Shown: positions 37,901-46,812, counted from the stretch's first letter. The stretch is 64,000 bases of DNA from Flectobacillus rivi (GCF_030056655.1 NZ_JASHIE010000020.1:59379-123378); one strand, 5' to 3'. Translations and numbers: made by a program. The notes: generated by a model from the letters alone, not told the origin.

Positions 37901-38766
37901 ACGGCGATGTATCAGCTCTTCCTACGACTGCATTCTTCTATGGCTTGAAGCAAGATGAAGAAATCTTAATCACAATCGACGAAGGTAAAACTATTATTGT
38001 GAAATACTTGTATGCTTCAGAACCAGACGAATCAGGTTTGCGTACAGTTACTTTCGAATTGAATGGTCAGGCTCGTCGTATCAAGATTTTAGATAGAAAT
38101 ATCAAAATTGAACGTCCTCAGCACGCTAAAGCTTCTGCCAAAGGAGATATCGGCGCGCCATTGCAAGGGCGTTTGAGTCGAATCTTGGTGAAACCAGGCG
38201 ATGAAGTGAAGAAAAACGCTCCATTGTATGTTATCGAGGCCATGAAAATGGAATCGATCGTATCGTCTCCATTCGAAGGTGTAGTTTCTCGTATTGTACT
38301 TAACGAAGGTACCGTAGTTGAACAAGAAGACTTAGTATTGTCGGTAGAGGAGGCAAAACTTCCTGAGCCAAACAAAGAAGAATTCTTATTTGTTTACGGA
38401 ACTTTGCGTAAAGGATACGGTAACGAATTGCATAAATTGATTGCTCGTAATTCTGAGTTTATCGGTTTGGCTAATTACCAAGGAAAGATGTTCAACATCG
38501 GAGAATACCCTGGTATTGTTCCTTCTGATGATGCATCTGACAAAGTTGTTGGTGAGTTATACAAATTGACAAACCCGCTTCGTTTGGTGAAAATTTTGGA
38601 TGAATACGAAGAGTTTTATCCAGAAAATGAATCAGAATCTGTATTCTTGCGTAAGGATATCCAAGTTGAGGTAGATGGTACCAACTATGCAACTTATGGA
38701 TATTTGTACAATCGTCCTTTGGATGGTTTGGCGCAAATTACTTCAGGTGATTTCTTGAATCAATAA
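34906..38766 (+). CDS. pyc: Pyruvate carboxylase fused to a gamma-glutamylcyclotransferase-like domain
   Basis: 1,286 residues; ordinary pyruvate carboxylase is about 1,150. Domains in order: biotin carboxylase (about 8-460, LLVANRGEIAIRIMRAASEL, ATP-grasp AAAGGGGRGMRVV, FIEVNPRVQVEHTITEEVTG); carboxyltransferase (about 535-1000, TDTTFRDGHQSLLATRVRT, HLHTHDT); biotin carrier with VIEAMKMES (Lys1114). It makes oxaloacetate from pyruvate and bicarbonate to refill the TCA cycle. After the carrier (VEEAKLPEPNKEE) the frame continues into about 128 residues starting FLFVYGTLRKGYGNEL and containing LDEYEEFYPENESESVFLRK, the YGTLR and acidic motifs of GGCT/AIG2-like cyclotransferases. There is no frame break at the join. 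The added domain's role is unknown. Confidence 0.95.
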   Translation: MPQPYVQTINSLLVANRGEIAIRIMRAASELGIRTVAVYTFEDRYSLHRYKADEAYQIGKDDEPLKPYLDIEGLIKLCKEKEIDAIHPGYGFLSENVTLARRCREEGIKFVGPSPEAMNALGDKVAAKDAARKAEVPMIEDSKEELVSYDIALREARRIGFPVMVKAAAGGGGRGMRVVREEEALEKAFAEAKNEAKNAFGDDTIFIEKFIDQPKHIEVQLLGDQHGNLVHLYERDCSVQRRFQKVVEVAPSVGLKDETKQKLYKYALSIGKAVNYYNAGTVEFLVDKDENIYFIEVNPRVQVEHTITEEVTGIDIVRTQILIAQNYRLSDPNIYILRQEDIPLRGYAIQCRITTEDPANGFKPDFGTIIAYRNAAGFGIRLDEGSSYPGVKISPYFDSMLVKVSAKGRTLKGASERLLRALTEFRIRGVKTNIPFLRNVIQHPIFQQGKCVVQFIDSHPELFNFTPTRDRSTKALRYLGDVVVNGNPDVKVKNERTFRTPVVPAFDKYAEYPMGNKQRLDSMGADKFAQWVKDQKQILYTDTTFRDGHQSLLATRVRTRDMLAVAEGFAKSFPELFSMEVWGGATFDVSMRFLNESPWKRLQAFREAMPNMLLQMLFRGSNAVGYSAYPDNLIEKFVEKSAENGIDVFRIFDSLNWVEAMKVSIRAVRERTNSIAEASICYTGDIFNNEKYTLQYYLDMARQLEDEGAHMLCIKDMAGLLRPYQAQTLVTELKKALSIPVHLHTHDTASIQAATYLKAIEAGVDVVDCSLGAMSGLTAQPNFNSVVAMMQGNERDCPLNLGLLNQYSNYWEDIRQIYYPFESELKAGTAEVYDNEIPGGQYTNLRGQAIALGVGDKFELMKRNYVEANKLFGDIVKVTPSSKVVGDMAIFMTANSLTAEDVYARGATLSFPESVKDFFKGGLGQPYGGFPKQLQEIILKGDLAITGRPNDNITPIDFDKDFADFQAKFPENQEGFLDYLSYKMYPKVYEDYYKAQQNYGDVSALPTTAFFYGLKQDEEILITIDEGKTIIVKYLYASEPDESGLRTVTFELNGQARRIKILDRNIKIERPQHAKASAKGDIGAPLQGRLSRILVKPGDEVKKNAPLYVIEAMKMESIVSSPFEGVVSRIVLNEGTVVEQEDLVLSVEEAKLPEPNKEEFLFVYGTLRKGYGNELHKLIARNSEFIGLANYQGKMFNIGEYPGIVPSDDASDKVVGELYKLTNPLRLVKILDEYEEFYPENESESVFLRKDIQVEVDGTNYATYGYLYNRPLDGLAQITSGDFLNQ

Positions 38767-38784
38767 GAAATATCAAACACTATA

Positions 38785-38822
38785 AAAAAATCCTCCTTGG
38801 CTTGCCTTGGGGGATTTTTTTA
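38785..38822 (+). terminator. Terminator after pyc
   Basis: AAAAAATCCTCC (38785-38796) and GGGGGATTTTTT (38809-38820) with one G-T pair, then Ts. Confidence 0.85.
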
Positions 38823-38872
38823 TTGAGTGACTGAATTAGTGTTAGTTGTGTACGAAGGATTTCGAGCCATTT

Positions 38873-38933
38873 CAGATTTGGGATTTCTGATTTCGGAAAT
38901 CCAACATCCACTATCCGAAATAAACAGTTTTAT
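38873..38933. repeat. GATTTCGGA-family inverted element, compact copy
   Basis: CAGATTTGGGATTTCTGATT TCGGAAA, followed by ATCCAACATCCACTATCCGA AATAA. The two halves are imperfect inverted copies. The same words recur at 50009-50116, split by an insert, and a right half alone at 39021-39059. Confidence 0.65.
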
Positions 38934-39108
38934 AATCCTTCATAAACTTCTAGATTAGAATTGACAATCTGTAGAGACACCATATTTGCGTTTGTCTTTG
39001 ATATAGAAAATTACCCCCACAAACTCCGCAATCAAAAATCTGAAATCCGCAATCGAAAGTGTCTACTGTTTTTGCTATATTAGATACCTCATTTAAACCC
39101 GAACCAAA

Positions 39109-39912
39109 ATGCACACACTTTTGAAGACTAGCGCCTTGCTAGGCCTGCTTGCTATGGCCTCTTGCAAGCAAAAATCACAAGAACAACAAACTACAACAGA
39201 CTCCACATTAGCACAAGTAAAGGTTGATTCTACAAACATGTTTCCTAAAGAAACAGACTATCAAATTACCGTTCAGATGCCTGGGACATTTCATGAAGGG
39301 CAAGTACCTTTAGACTCAGATAAAAAATCTTGGGTAGGAATTTTTCAAACCGAGAAAGGCTTTGAACTTAAAACAACGGGTATTTCCTTAGAAATGGTTC
39401 ATGATGAAATGATTGACGAGAAACCCGATGCTAAAACTGGTATTCAAATCAATATTGCACAAAAAGATACTTGTTTGTTATTGATTGAATCGCAGTCTTA
39501 TTTGAAAGACCATGTCATTGCGCCATTGACTTTGGCCAAAACAGAGTTTTATCCCAATGATGCCATTGAGTTTGAGTATTTAGGGGTGAAATACAAACTA
39601 TTTGCTGTAGGTAAAAAAGAAATTTCCAAAGACGACCCTAATCAGATTTTAGTGACTGATTATACACTCTCTATTTCGTTTACAAAAGAGGGTAAAAACT
39701 ATACTAATGTCTTGCTTCGCCAGCCACGTTTTGATTCTAAAATTGCTACAGTTCAGTTTGCAGGAGATATTGATGGCGATGGTATATTGGATTTAGTATT
39801 AGATGCTGCAACGTATTACAATGATATCAACAGCACCTTATATCTTTCAAAAATCACTAAAGGAACACAAGGGGTAACAATTGCTGGTGGATTTACGGCT
39901 GGTGTAGATTGA
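39109..39912 (+). CDS. Lipoprotein with a DxDGDG segment, function unknown
   Basis: 267 residues. The signal peptide ends in the lipobox LAMASC (Cys19). After a polar linker (EQQTTTDSTLAQVKVDS) the body is beta-rich with no family I can name. Near the C-terminus FAGDIDGDGILDLVLDAATY is a calcium-binding, FG-GAP-type repeat. It lies 34 bp before another exported protein on the same strand that has a similar repeat, so the two form a likely operon and probably act together in the envelope. A distant duplication is possible. Confidence 0.7.
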   Translation: MHTLLKTSALLGLLAMASCKQKSQEQQTTTDSTLAQVKVDSTNMFPKETDYQITVQMPGTFHEGQVPLDSDKKSWVGIFQTEKGFELKTTGISLEMVHDEMIDEKPDAKTGIQINIAQKDTCLLLIESQSYLKDHVIAPLTLAKTEFYPNDAIEFEYLGVKYKLFAVGKKEISKDDPNQILVTDYTLSISFTKEGKNYTNVLLRQPRFDSKIATVQFAGDIDGDGILDLVLDAATYYNDINSTLYLSKITKGTQGVTIAGGFTAGVD

Positions 39913-39946
39913 TTTTTTGAATAAACTCTATGAAGATTCATTTATT

Positions 39947-40825
39947 ATGAAAAAACTATTACTACTATTAAGTACTCTTTGGTGTAGCGCAACTTATGCT
40001 CAGTCTGTCTATACAGGTACAATTGACAAATATCCTATCGAGTTGGTTTTGAATATTTATTCTGACGACGAAATTCAAGGCATTTATGTTTATACCAGCA
40101 ACGATGAGCCAATCGATATTTCTGGTTCTATCAAGAATAAAGTGCTTTCTATTCTCGAAAAGGATGCCAAGGAAAAAGTTACGGGTAAAATGGTAATTGA
40201 TAAGTTTTCAGCTCAGGCTACTCAATTGTCAGGAACTTGGACGAACCCTGCTGGTACAAAAAGTTTTAAAATAACACTAACAAAAAAATACGACCTTGAT
40301 GATGGAGAAGGGATAGCTTGGAGTAATCGTGAATTATTACAAAAAGCTACTTCTGGTAATCAATATTTTAAAATAGTGTTAAGTAAAGCCAAAGATGAAT
40401 ATCAAGCACGCGTAAAAGCGCTAAAAGTTTACGAAAAAAAGACGGATAAATTGCTCCAAACCATTGCGGTAGATTGTCAACCAATGGGCTTTAACAGCGT
40501 AGAAACGGGCGATTTTAATTTTGATGGTCAAGCTGATATATCTTTGTTTGAATCATCTTATGCTGGAGCAAATACCTCTTCAAAATATTTTTTGGTTGAC
40601 GGAAACGGACAATACAAAGACAGTGGTTTTGAAGGTGTTTCACTGACATTTGATGCTAAAACCAAAAGAATTACCGAAGTAAACCAATGCTGTGCGGGGT
40701 CACAATATACCTCGACTTTGTACAAAGTAGCAAATAACAAAATGGTAAAACTTGAGCAACATTGTTTTATTTATGATGAAAAAAAGCAGGACTTTGTAGA
40801 ACGTAAATTGAAAGATTGCCAATAA
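39947..40825 (+). CDS. Exported protein with an FG-GAP-like repeat, function unknown
   Basis: 292 residues. The signal peptide MKKLLLLLSTLWCSATYAQ is cleaved after AYAQ-like residues. The N-terminal half (VYTGTIDKYPIELVLNIYSD ... SGTWTNPAGTKSFKITLTKK) is a beta-sandwich-like region. The C-terminal half has ETGDFNFDGQADISLFESSY and NQCCAGSQYTSTLYKV, which I recall from XAC2610-related proteins. I chose the ATG at 39947 because it starts the signal peptide; ten upstream residues would spoil it. It is the second gene of a pair and ends at a terminator (40845). The role is unknown. Confidence 0.7.
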   Translation: MKKLLLLLSTLWCSATYAQSVYTGTIDKYPIELVLNIYSDDEIQGIYVYTSNDEPIDISGSIKNKVLSILEKDAKEKVTGKMVIDKFSAQATQLSGTWTNPAGTKSFKITLTKKYDLDDGEGIAWSNRELLQKATSGNQYFKIVLSKAKDEYQARVKALKVYEKKTDKLLQTIAVDCQPMGFNSVETGDFNFDGQADISLFESSYAGANTSSKYFLVDGNGQYKDSGFEGVSLTFDAKTKRITEVNQCCAGSQYTSTLYKVANNKMVKLEQHCFIYDEKKQDFVERKLKDCQ

Positions 40826-40844
40826 AAAATTAAGGTTTCATAAG

Positions 40845-40878
40845 AATAGCCCTCAGAATTACTTGAGGGCTATTTTTA
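40845..40878 (+). terminator. Terminator after the FG-GAP-like pair
   Basis: AATAGCCCTCA (40845-40855) and TGAGGGCTATT (40864-40874), then Ts. Confidence 0.88.
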
Positions 40879-41106
40879 TGAATAAAGAACCTATTTTTCC
40901 AACACTATCCAATAACCATTTTTCTCAATATTCACGAAGGTTTTGATTTCGAGAAAAAAGAGTGGAAATTTGTAAAAACAAGGACTTTGAGCTTCTAAAA
41001 ATCGATTTGGGGATAACATTTTGTTAAAATAGATACTCATAGATACCTTTTTGATGATCTGTGGTAAGACAGCGAACAAATGTCTTACGTAATTTGTTAT
41101 TTTTTT

Positions 41107-43593
41107 ATGATGTTATACCCTCAAAATATAGAACAAAAATTAGGATTTGACCGAATTAGAGAACGACTTAGTGAATTATGTATTAGTCCACTTGGCAAGG
41201 CATTTGTAGAGAAAGTTCGCTTTTCGGATAACTATGATTTAGTCCAAAAAATGATTCGTCAGGTAGATGAAATGCGTGAGATTATGCAATATGAACCACA
41301 GGCATTTCCTTCTCAAAATTACCTCGATGTTAATCAACAACTGACCAAAGCGGCTATTGAAGGCGCTTTTCTTTCTGAAGCGGAGTTTTTTGATGTAAAG
41401 CTTTCTCTTCGTACTATTCAAGAATGTCTTCGTTTTTTTGACAACAAAGAACCTGAGCAATACCCACAGTTACGTGAATTGTTGGGCATGGCTTTTCAGC
41501 CTCGTACCGATAAAAATCAAGAGGAAGTAAAGACCAACAAAGATGCTAAATTAGAAATAAGAGGTATTCTCGACGCTTTAGACAAAGTAATTGATGACCG
41601 TGGTCGTTTGAAAGATAACGCTAGCCCAGAATTACAGTCTATTCGTCGTCAGTTAGTTTCTCAAGAAAACGATTTACGTAAAAAACTAGATAGCATTCTT
41701 CGCAATGCCAGAAGCAATGGCTGGGTGTCTGACGATTTTTCATTGACTTTGCGTAATGGTCGTATGGTGATTCCGTTGGCAGCTGAGCACAAACGTAAAA
41801 TCAAAGGTTTTATCCATGACGAATCAGATACAGGTAAAACCGTATTCCTTGAACCAACCGAAGTACTTGAAGCCAATAACGAAATTCGTGAGTTAGAATC
41901 GGCCGAACGCCGTGAGATTATCCGAATTTTAATGGATTTGACTACACGATTGCGTCCGCACGTACCTGTCTTGAAGCGTGCGTATACTTTCCTTGGTATT
42001 ATCGATTTTGTTCGTGCCAAAGCTTGTTATGCTATCGAGTTGGGAGCTATTGCGCCTTTAAGTGTGAATACCCAATTGGTGGATTGGAAAAATGCTCGTC
42101 ACCCATTGCTTTATGCTTCTTTCAAGAAGATGGGTAAAAGTGTCGTTCCATTGTCAATTACCTTAGAATTAGACAATCGTATTTTGTTGATTTCAGGACC
42201 AAACGCAGGTGGTAAGTCGGTTACCCTCAAAACTGTTGGTTTGATTCAGTATATGTACCAATGCGGTTTATTGGTGCCAATGGCAGAGTACTCAACTATT
42301 GGTTTGTTTAGAAATATTTTCATTGATATTGGTGATGAGCAAAGCTTAGAGAACGACCTAAGTACTTATAGTTCGCACTTGACGAACATGAAACATTTCT
42401 TGATTCAATCTGACAGAAAGACTTTGTTTTTGATTGATGAATTTGGTACAGGTACAGAGCCTGCACTGGGTGGAGCTATTGCTGAGAGTATTCTTGAAGA
42501 TTTGAATCGTTCGGGCGCGTATGGTGTGATTAACACCCACTATACCAACTTGAAAACATTTGCTGATCGTACCAAAGGTCTTGTCAATGGTGCGATGCGT
42601 TACGATGCAGAACATTTAGAGCCACTTTATGAGCTTGAAATCGGAAAACCAGGAAGTTCTTTTGCAGTTGAAATTGCTTACAAAATTGGTTTACCCAAAA
42701 ATGTAATCGATCGTGCTAAAAACAAGATGGGTAAACAACAGGTAAGCTTCGAGAAATTGGTCAAAGAGTTAGAAATTGAGAAGAAGGTATTCGCTGATAA
42801 GAATGTTGAAAATGCCCAAAAACAACGTCATCTCGATCAGTTACTTGACCAGTATAACTCACTGAAAAACTTATTAGATTCAGAGAAAAAGACCATTCTG
42901 AATAGCGCTAAACTGCAAGCAAAAGAGTTAGTAAAAACAGCTAATCAGAAAATCGAGGCAACCATTAAGGAAATACGTGAGCAAGAGGCTGATAAGTCGG
43001 CTACAAAAGAGCTTCGCCAAGATTTACAGGATTTTCAAGAATCTTTAGTAATAGAAAAAGTACCTGAGAACAAAAATAAGCCAACTCCAAAGAAAGAGGA
43101 AGAAGAAAAAGATGTCATTGAGGTAATTGGAGGTGATATTGTGATAGGGTCATTGGTACGTATCAAAGGGCAGGAAGCCATTGGAGAAGTATTAGGTGTT
43201 CGTGGTAAAGATATTGAAGTAGCGATTGGCGATTTGAAAACGACAGTAAAACTTAATCGTTTGGAGAAAATTTCTAGAAAAGAGTTTCGTCAAAAAGCTT
43301 CTCCTAAAGCCAAGCTAACGGGAATTGATATGAATGAGAAAATGCAAAACTTCTCATTCAACCTTGATTTAAGAGGGAAAAGAGGAGAGGAGGCTTTGGT
43401 AGATGTAGACCGCTTTATGAACGACGCCATTATGGTAGGATATGACGAGATTAGAATTGTACACGGGAAAGGTGATGGTATTTTAAGAACACTCATTCGC
43501 CAACATTTAAGAGGCTACAAGCAAGTCGATAAAATGGTAGATGAACATGCTGACCGAGGCGGTGCAGGTGTTACAATTGTGAAGATGAAATAA
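41107..43593 (+). CDS. mutS2: MutS2 family ATPase/endonuclease
   Basis: 828 residues. It lacks the mismatch-recognition domain of MutS. N-terminal helical core, then the ATPase with Walker A (ISGPNAGGKSVTLKT, about residue 365), the signature region FIDIGDEQSLENDLSTYSSH and Walker B (LFLIDEFGTGTEPALGG). A long coiled-coil (about 530-650) and a C-terminal Smr nuclease domain with LDLRGKRGEEALVDVDRF and IVHGKGDGILRTLIRQHL follow. MutS2 suppresses homologous recombination or rescues collided ribosomes, depending on the organism. Two adjacent ATGs (41107, 41110) are possible starts. The gene ends at a very strong bidirectional hairpin. Confidence 0.95.
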   Translation: MMLYPQNIEQKLGFDRIRERLSELCISPLGKAFVEKVRFSDNYDLVQKMIRQVDEMREIMQYEPQAFPSQNYLDVNQQLTKAAIEGAFLSEAEFFDVKLSLRTIQECLRFFDNKEPEQYPQLRELLGMAFQPRTDKNQEEVKTNKDAKLEIRGILDALDKVIDDRGRLKDNASPELQSIRRQLVSQENDLRKKLDSILRNARSNGWVSDDFSLTLRNGRMVIPLAAEHKRKIKGFIHDESDTGKTVFLEPTEVLEANNEIRELESAERREIIRILMDLTTRLRPHVPVLKRAYTFLGIIDFVRAKACYAIELGAIAPLSVNTQLVDWKNARHPLLYASFKKMGKSVVPLSITLELDNRILLISGPNAGGKSVTLKTVGLIQYMYQCGLLVPMAEYSTIGLFRNIFIDIGDEQSLENDLSTYSSHLTNMKHFLIQSDRKTLFLIDEFGTGTEPALGGAIAESILEDLNRSGAYGVINTHYTNLKTFADRTKGLVNGAMRYDAEHLEPLYELEIGKPGSSFAVEIAYKIGLPKNVIDRAKNKMGKQQVSFEKLVKELEIEKKVFADKNVENAQKQRHLDQLLDQYNSLKNLLDSEKKTILNSAKLQAKELVKTANQKIEATIKEIREQEADKSATKELRQDLQDFQESLVIEKVPENKNKPTPKKEEEEKDVIEVIGGDIVIGSLVRIKGQEAIGEVLGVRGKDIEVAIGDLKTTVKLNRLEKISRKEFRQKASPKAKLTGIDMNEKMQNFSFNLDLRGKRGEEALVDVDRFMNDAIMVGYDEIRIVHGKGDGILRTLIRQHLRGYKQVDKMVDEHADRGGAGVTIVKMK

Positions 43594-43652
43594 GATTATC
43601 GAATTGTTCCTAATGGAGTGATTTGTGATTATTCTAAAAATGATATTCCAGC

Positions 43653-43678
43653 AGTAGAGACGCACTGCTTTGCGTCTT
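43653..43678. repeat. GTAGAGACG-family repeat, left copy
   Basis: GTAGAGACGCACTGCTTTGC then GTCTT. An inverted partner lies at 43780-43801, on the other side of the terminator hairpin. Relatives occur at 48666-48698 and 59128-59160. Confidence 0.6.
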
Positions 43679-43702
43679 AAGCCAAGTCAGACATAGAGTA
43701 GC

Positions 43703-43756
43703 AATATCAAAAAAAAGGTGGTCGAAAATATGTTCGACCACCTTTTTTTTGATATT
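43703..43756. terminator. Bidirectional terminator, 24-bp perfect stem
   Basis: Arms 43703-43726 and 43733-43756 pair perfectly over 24 bp (core GGTGGTCGAA/TTCGACCACC with eight A and eight T at the flanks), loop AATATG. It serves convergent mutS2 and the tail-specific protease gene. Confidence 0.92.
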
Positions 43757-43779
43757 CAATGAGAGACATTCCTCTGAAC

Positions 43780-43801
43780 AAGGCGTAAAGCATGTCTCTA
43801 C
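43780..43801. repeat. GTAGAGACG-family repeat, right inverted copy
   Basis: AAGGCGTAAAGCATGTCTCT then AC, the inverted form of 43653-43678. Confidence 0.55.
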
Positions 43802-43845
43802 AGCCAGCCAATAATCATTCATTCACTCAATCAAAATTCACTAAA

Positions 43846-45996
43846 TTATTTTTTATTCTGAGTGATTTTGATACCATTAGAAGGAGCAAGGAAGATATAA
43901 TCTGTTAATAATCTTTCTGTTTCCTTCAAATAAGCGTCTTTTTCACGTCTTTCTTTAGCTGCTTTTTGTTTTGCTTGTGCAATACTTACTGAGTCAGTTT
44001 TTACTTCTGTTTTAGCTTCTGGTTTTTCAACGTCAGCTAACTCTTCAGCAAGGTCTTGGCTATTGCGTTTTTTCTGCTCTTCAATTTCTTTACGACGTTT
44101 GTCTTCTTTCAAAGAGATTGTTTTGCGTTCTTTTGTTTTTTTCCAGTAATCAAAATCAGCGACTAATTTTTTCAAATCTGTTTCTGATTTCAAGTGTTCT
44201 TGGTATTTTTTGTTTAAAGACGCAACAATCTGTTCATTTACATCTGTAGATGGCGTGTATTTGCTTGTCGCAATCATATCCCAAGGCAAAGCACTTGGTT
44301 GTGAGCTTTCGCCGTATTCTTCTGCCGAGAAGCCTGAAGGTAATTGAATATCTGGCGTTACACCTTTGTGTTGTGTACTACTACCTGTAATGCGGTAGAA
44401 TTTCTCCATGGTGATTTTCAATTGACCTACGTTGTCAGGCTCACCTTTTAAGAAACGACCTAAATCTACTAAGGTTTGAACTGTTCCTTTTCCATAAGTT
44501 TGCTCACCTACAACAATACCACGCTTATAATCTTGAATCGCACCAGCAAAAATTTCTGAAGCCGAAGCACTAAATCTATTTACTAAAACACCCAGTGGAC
44601 CATCATATGTTACAGAAGGATCACGGTCGAACTCGGCTGAGATTTCACCATCGGCATGTTTGCGTTGTACCACAGGACCTTGAGGAATAAACAAGCCTGT
44701 CAAACTCACCGCTTCTACCAAAGAACCACCACCGTTGTTACGAAGGTCAAGAATTACACCGTCAACTTTTTCAGCTTTTAATTCAGTCAAAAACTTCTTA
44801 ACATCTGCGCTTGTACTCTTGAAGTCTCCTTCACCTTTTCTTACACCTTCAAAATCACGGTAGAATACAGGCAAGGTAATTAAACCTAATTTGTACGAAC
44901 GACCATTGTTAGTAAATTCTAGAATATCCTTTTTCGCACTACCATCTTCTAATTTGATTTTTTCACGAACCAAACGAACCTCTTTAGGTACTGAGCCCAC
45001 CGCTGCATCACCTGAAAGGATTTTCAAACGAACAATGGTATTTTTAGGACCTTTAATCAATTTCACGGCATCATCGGTCATCCAACCTACAATATCAGTA
45101 AAGGCTCCATTTTCCCCTTGTGCTACTGCTACGATTCTATCTTTTGGTTTTAGGGCTTTGCTTCTGTACGCAGGGCCACCCGTGATAAGCTCGATAATAG
45201 TTACATAATCACCATCCAGACGAAGTGTTGCTCCAATACCTTCAAACGACTGCGCCATTTCTTGGTTGAACTGTGCAGCAGCCTTAGGAATCATGTAGTT
45301 CGTATGAGGATCGATACTTTCGGTGAATGAGTTCATGTATTGTTGGAATACATCTTCACTCTTTGTTTTGTCGAAATACTTTTCGCTACGAGAATAACGC
45401 TCTTTCAAATCTTTGACAGCCGAAGTATCAGCTTTTCCACTGATTTTCCAGTCTAACAAAGTACTTTTGATAGCTTTTCTCCAAATCTCATCAAGCTCTT
45501 GTTTGTTCGAAGCCCATTCCGCTTTTTCTCTGTCTGGCGTATAAACCTCGTCTACATTAAAATTCATCGGTTTTGCCAAAAGCTGATTTACGAACGTAAA
45601 ACGTTCTTTGGCTCTTTTACGATAAATATTATAGATTTGGTAAGCGGCTGTTAAGTCACCTTTTTGCAACTGGTCATCCAATGAATAACGAAACTGTTCG
45701 AAATCCTGAATGTCCTGTTTTGTGAAGTTCATTTTATTACCGTCAAGCTCCTTGATGTAATTATCAAGGATTTTAGAAGATAAAGAATCATTGAGAGGAA
45801 CCCTTCTGTAATGATAATTCGTCAGGATTTGTGTCACTAATTCTTCTACTTTTTTCTGTGTTTCGGTGGGCTTGAGGTCGTCTTCACTAAATTTGTAAGC
45901 CACAGTAAGGTTTTTCTCGGCACTATGTGAGGTCGAGCGAAGTCCCATAACTGCCAATAGCGTAACAGGAACAAGTGCAATGAGATATTTCTTCAT
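43846..45996 (-). CDS. prc: Carboxy-terminal (tail-specific) processing protease
   Basis: 716 residues, periplasmic, N-terminal signal (MKKYLIALVPVTLLAVMGLRS). An N-terminal helical region, a PDZ domain (about 240-330, SFEGIGATLRLDGDYVTI, GGPAYRSKALKPKDRIVAV) and the S41 catalytic domain with GVILDLRNNGGGSLVEAV. The catalytic dyad is Ser480 (RFSASASEIFAGA) and Lys503 (QTYGKGTVQTL). A C-terminal Prc-type extension is rich in Lys/Glu (about 590-700). This layout matches E. coli Prc rather than short CtpA. It degrades proteins by their C-termini and trims lipoproteins or cell-wall hydrolases. It shares a terminator with mutS2; the FKBP gene lies 70 bp upstream. Confidence 0.94.
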   Translation of the reverse strand: MKKYLIALVPVTLLAVMGLRSTSHSAEKNLTVAYKFSEDDLKPTETQKKVEELVTQILTNYHYRRVPLNDSLSSKILDNYIKELDGNKMNFTKQDIQDFEQFRYSLDDQLQKGDLTAAYQIYNIYRKRAKERFTFVNQLLAKPMNFNVDEVYTPDREKAEWASNKQELDEIWRKAIKSTLLDWKISGKADTSAVKDLKERYSRSEKYFDKTKSEDVFQQYMNSFTESIDPHTNYMIPKAAAQFNQEMAQSFEGIGATLRLDGDYVTIIELITGGPAYRSKALKPKDRIVAVAQGENGAFTDIVGWMTDDAVKLIKGPKNTIVRLKILSGDAAVGSVPKEVRLVREKIKLEDGSAKKDILEFTNNGRSYKLGLITLPVFYRDFEGVRKGEGDFKSTSADVKKFLTELKAEKVDGVILDLRNNGGGSLVEAVSLTGLFIPQGPVVQRKHADGEISAEFDRDPSVTYDGPLGVLVNRFSASASEIFAGAIQDYKRGIVVGEQTYGKGTVQTLVDLGRFLKGEPDNVGQLKITMEKFYRITGSSTQHKGVTPDIQLPSGFSAEEYGESSQPSALPWDMIATSKYTPSTDVNEQIVASLNKKYQEHLKSETDLKKLVADFDYWKKTKERKTISLKEDKRRKEIEEQKKRNSQDLAEELADVEKPEAKTEVKTDSVSIAQAKQKAAKERREKDAYLKETERLLTDYIFLAPSNGIKITQNKK

Positions 45997-46065
45997 AGAG
46001 ATTCGATGCGAAGGTAATTGAGTGACTGACTATAAAACCAATCACTCAACCCTAGATTCGCTTTA

Positions 46066-46812
46066 TTATTTTTCGATACTTAGTAATTCAACTTCAAAAA
46101 TTAAAGCTGAATATGGTTTGATTACTGGACCGCTACCGCGAGAACCGTAAGCCAATTCTTGAGGAATAAACAATTTCCATTTAGAACCTACTGGCATTAA
46201 TTGTAACGCTTCGATCCATCCCTGAATTACACCAGTTACTGGAAAAGTGATAGGTTCGTCACGTTGAACAGAACTGTCAAATACAGTTCCATCTAATAAA
46301 GTACCATGATAATGTGTTTTTACTTTATCGTTAGCTGTTGGTTTTGGACCATCGCCTGCTTTCAAGATTTGGTATTGTAATCCGCTTGGTAAAGTAACAA
46401 CGCCTTCTTTCTTTTTGTTCTCAGCCAAAAACTTTTCGCCTGCTTCTTTGATTGGCTTGTACTGAGCTGCTTGCGCTTCCATCATGAATTTTTGAAGGAT
46501 TTGATTGGCTTGCATATCAGAAATCTGCGTACTAGCACCTTTCATTACTTCTCCAAAAGCCTTTGCCATCAATTCTGAATTGATTGGAATATTTTGCATT
46601 TTGAAGTTTTGAGCTACTAAAACTCCTAAACTATAACTTGCTGAGTCGGCTAAGTTTGTCAATTTCAATTCTTTGGTATCTGTTGCTACTTTTGCAACGG
46701 CAGGTTTAGTGGCAGCTTTCGATGCTGGAGTAGCTGACTTTTTCACTTGTGCATGCGTGGCAAATGACGTAAGTGCTACGCCCGAGCAGAGTACTATGTG
46801 TTTTAGATTCAT
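46066..46812 (-). CDS. Exported FKBP-type peptidyl-prolyl isomerase
   Basis: 248 residues, signal peptide to about residue 21 (FATHAQ), Ala/Lys-rich linker, an FkpA-like N-terminal dimerisation region (LADSASYSLGVLVAQNF ... MQANQILQKFMME) and a C-terminal FKBP domain (about 155-248) with VKTHYHGTLLDGTVFDSS, FPVTGVIQGWIEAL and LFIPQELAYGSRGSG. This FkpA/Mip layout acts as a periplasmic chaperone and prolyl isomerase. It is followed 69 bp later by the tail-specific protease gene, so both may form an envelope protein-quality unit. Confidence 0.92.
   Translation of the reverse strand: MNLKHIVLCSGVALTSFATHAQVKKSATPASKAATKPAVAKVATDTKELKLTNLADSASYSLGVLVAQNFKMQNIPINSELMAKAFGEVMKGASTQISDMQANQILQKFMMEAQAAQYKPIKEAGEKFLAENKKKEGVVTLPSGLQYQILKAGDGPKPTANDKVKTHYHGTLLDGTVFDSSVQRDEPITFPVTGVIQGWIEALQLMPVGSKWKLFIPQELAYGSRGSGPVIKPYSALIFEVELLSIEK

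Larger units (their letters stand above)
38767..39108. other. Intergenic region with repeats
   Basis: Terminator at 38785, the inverted element at 38873, a GTAGAGAC start at 38972 and a right-half copy at 39021. No gene. Confidence 0.6.

Noticed and set aside
40891..41079. 62-codon minus-strand frame before mutS2
   Set aside because: No motif, AT-rich, and it sits in the gap that should hold the mutS2 promoter.
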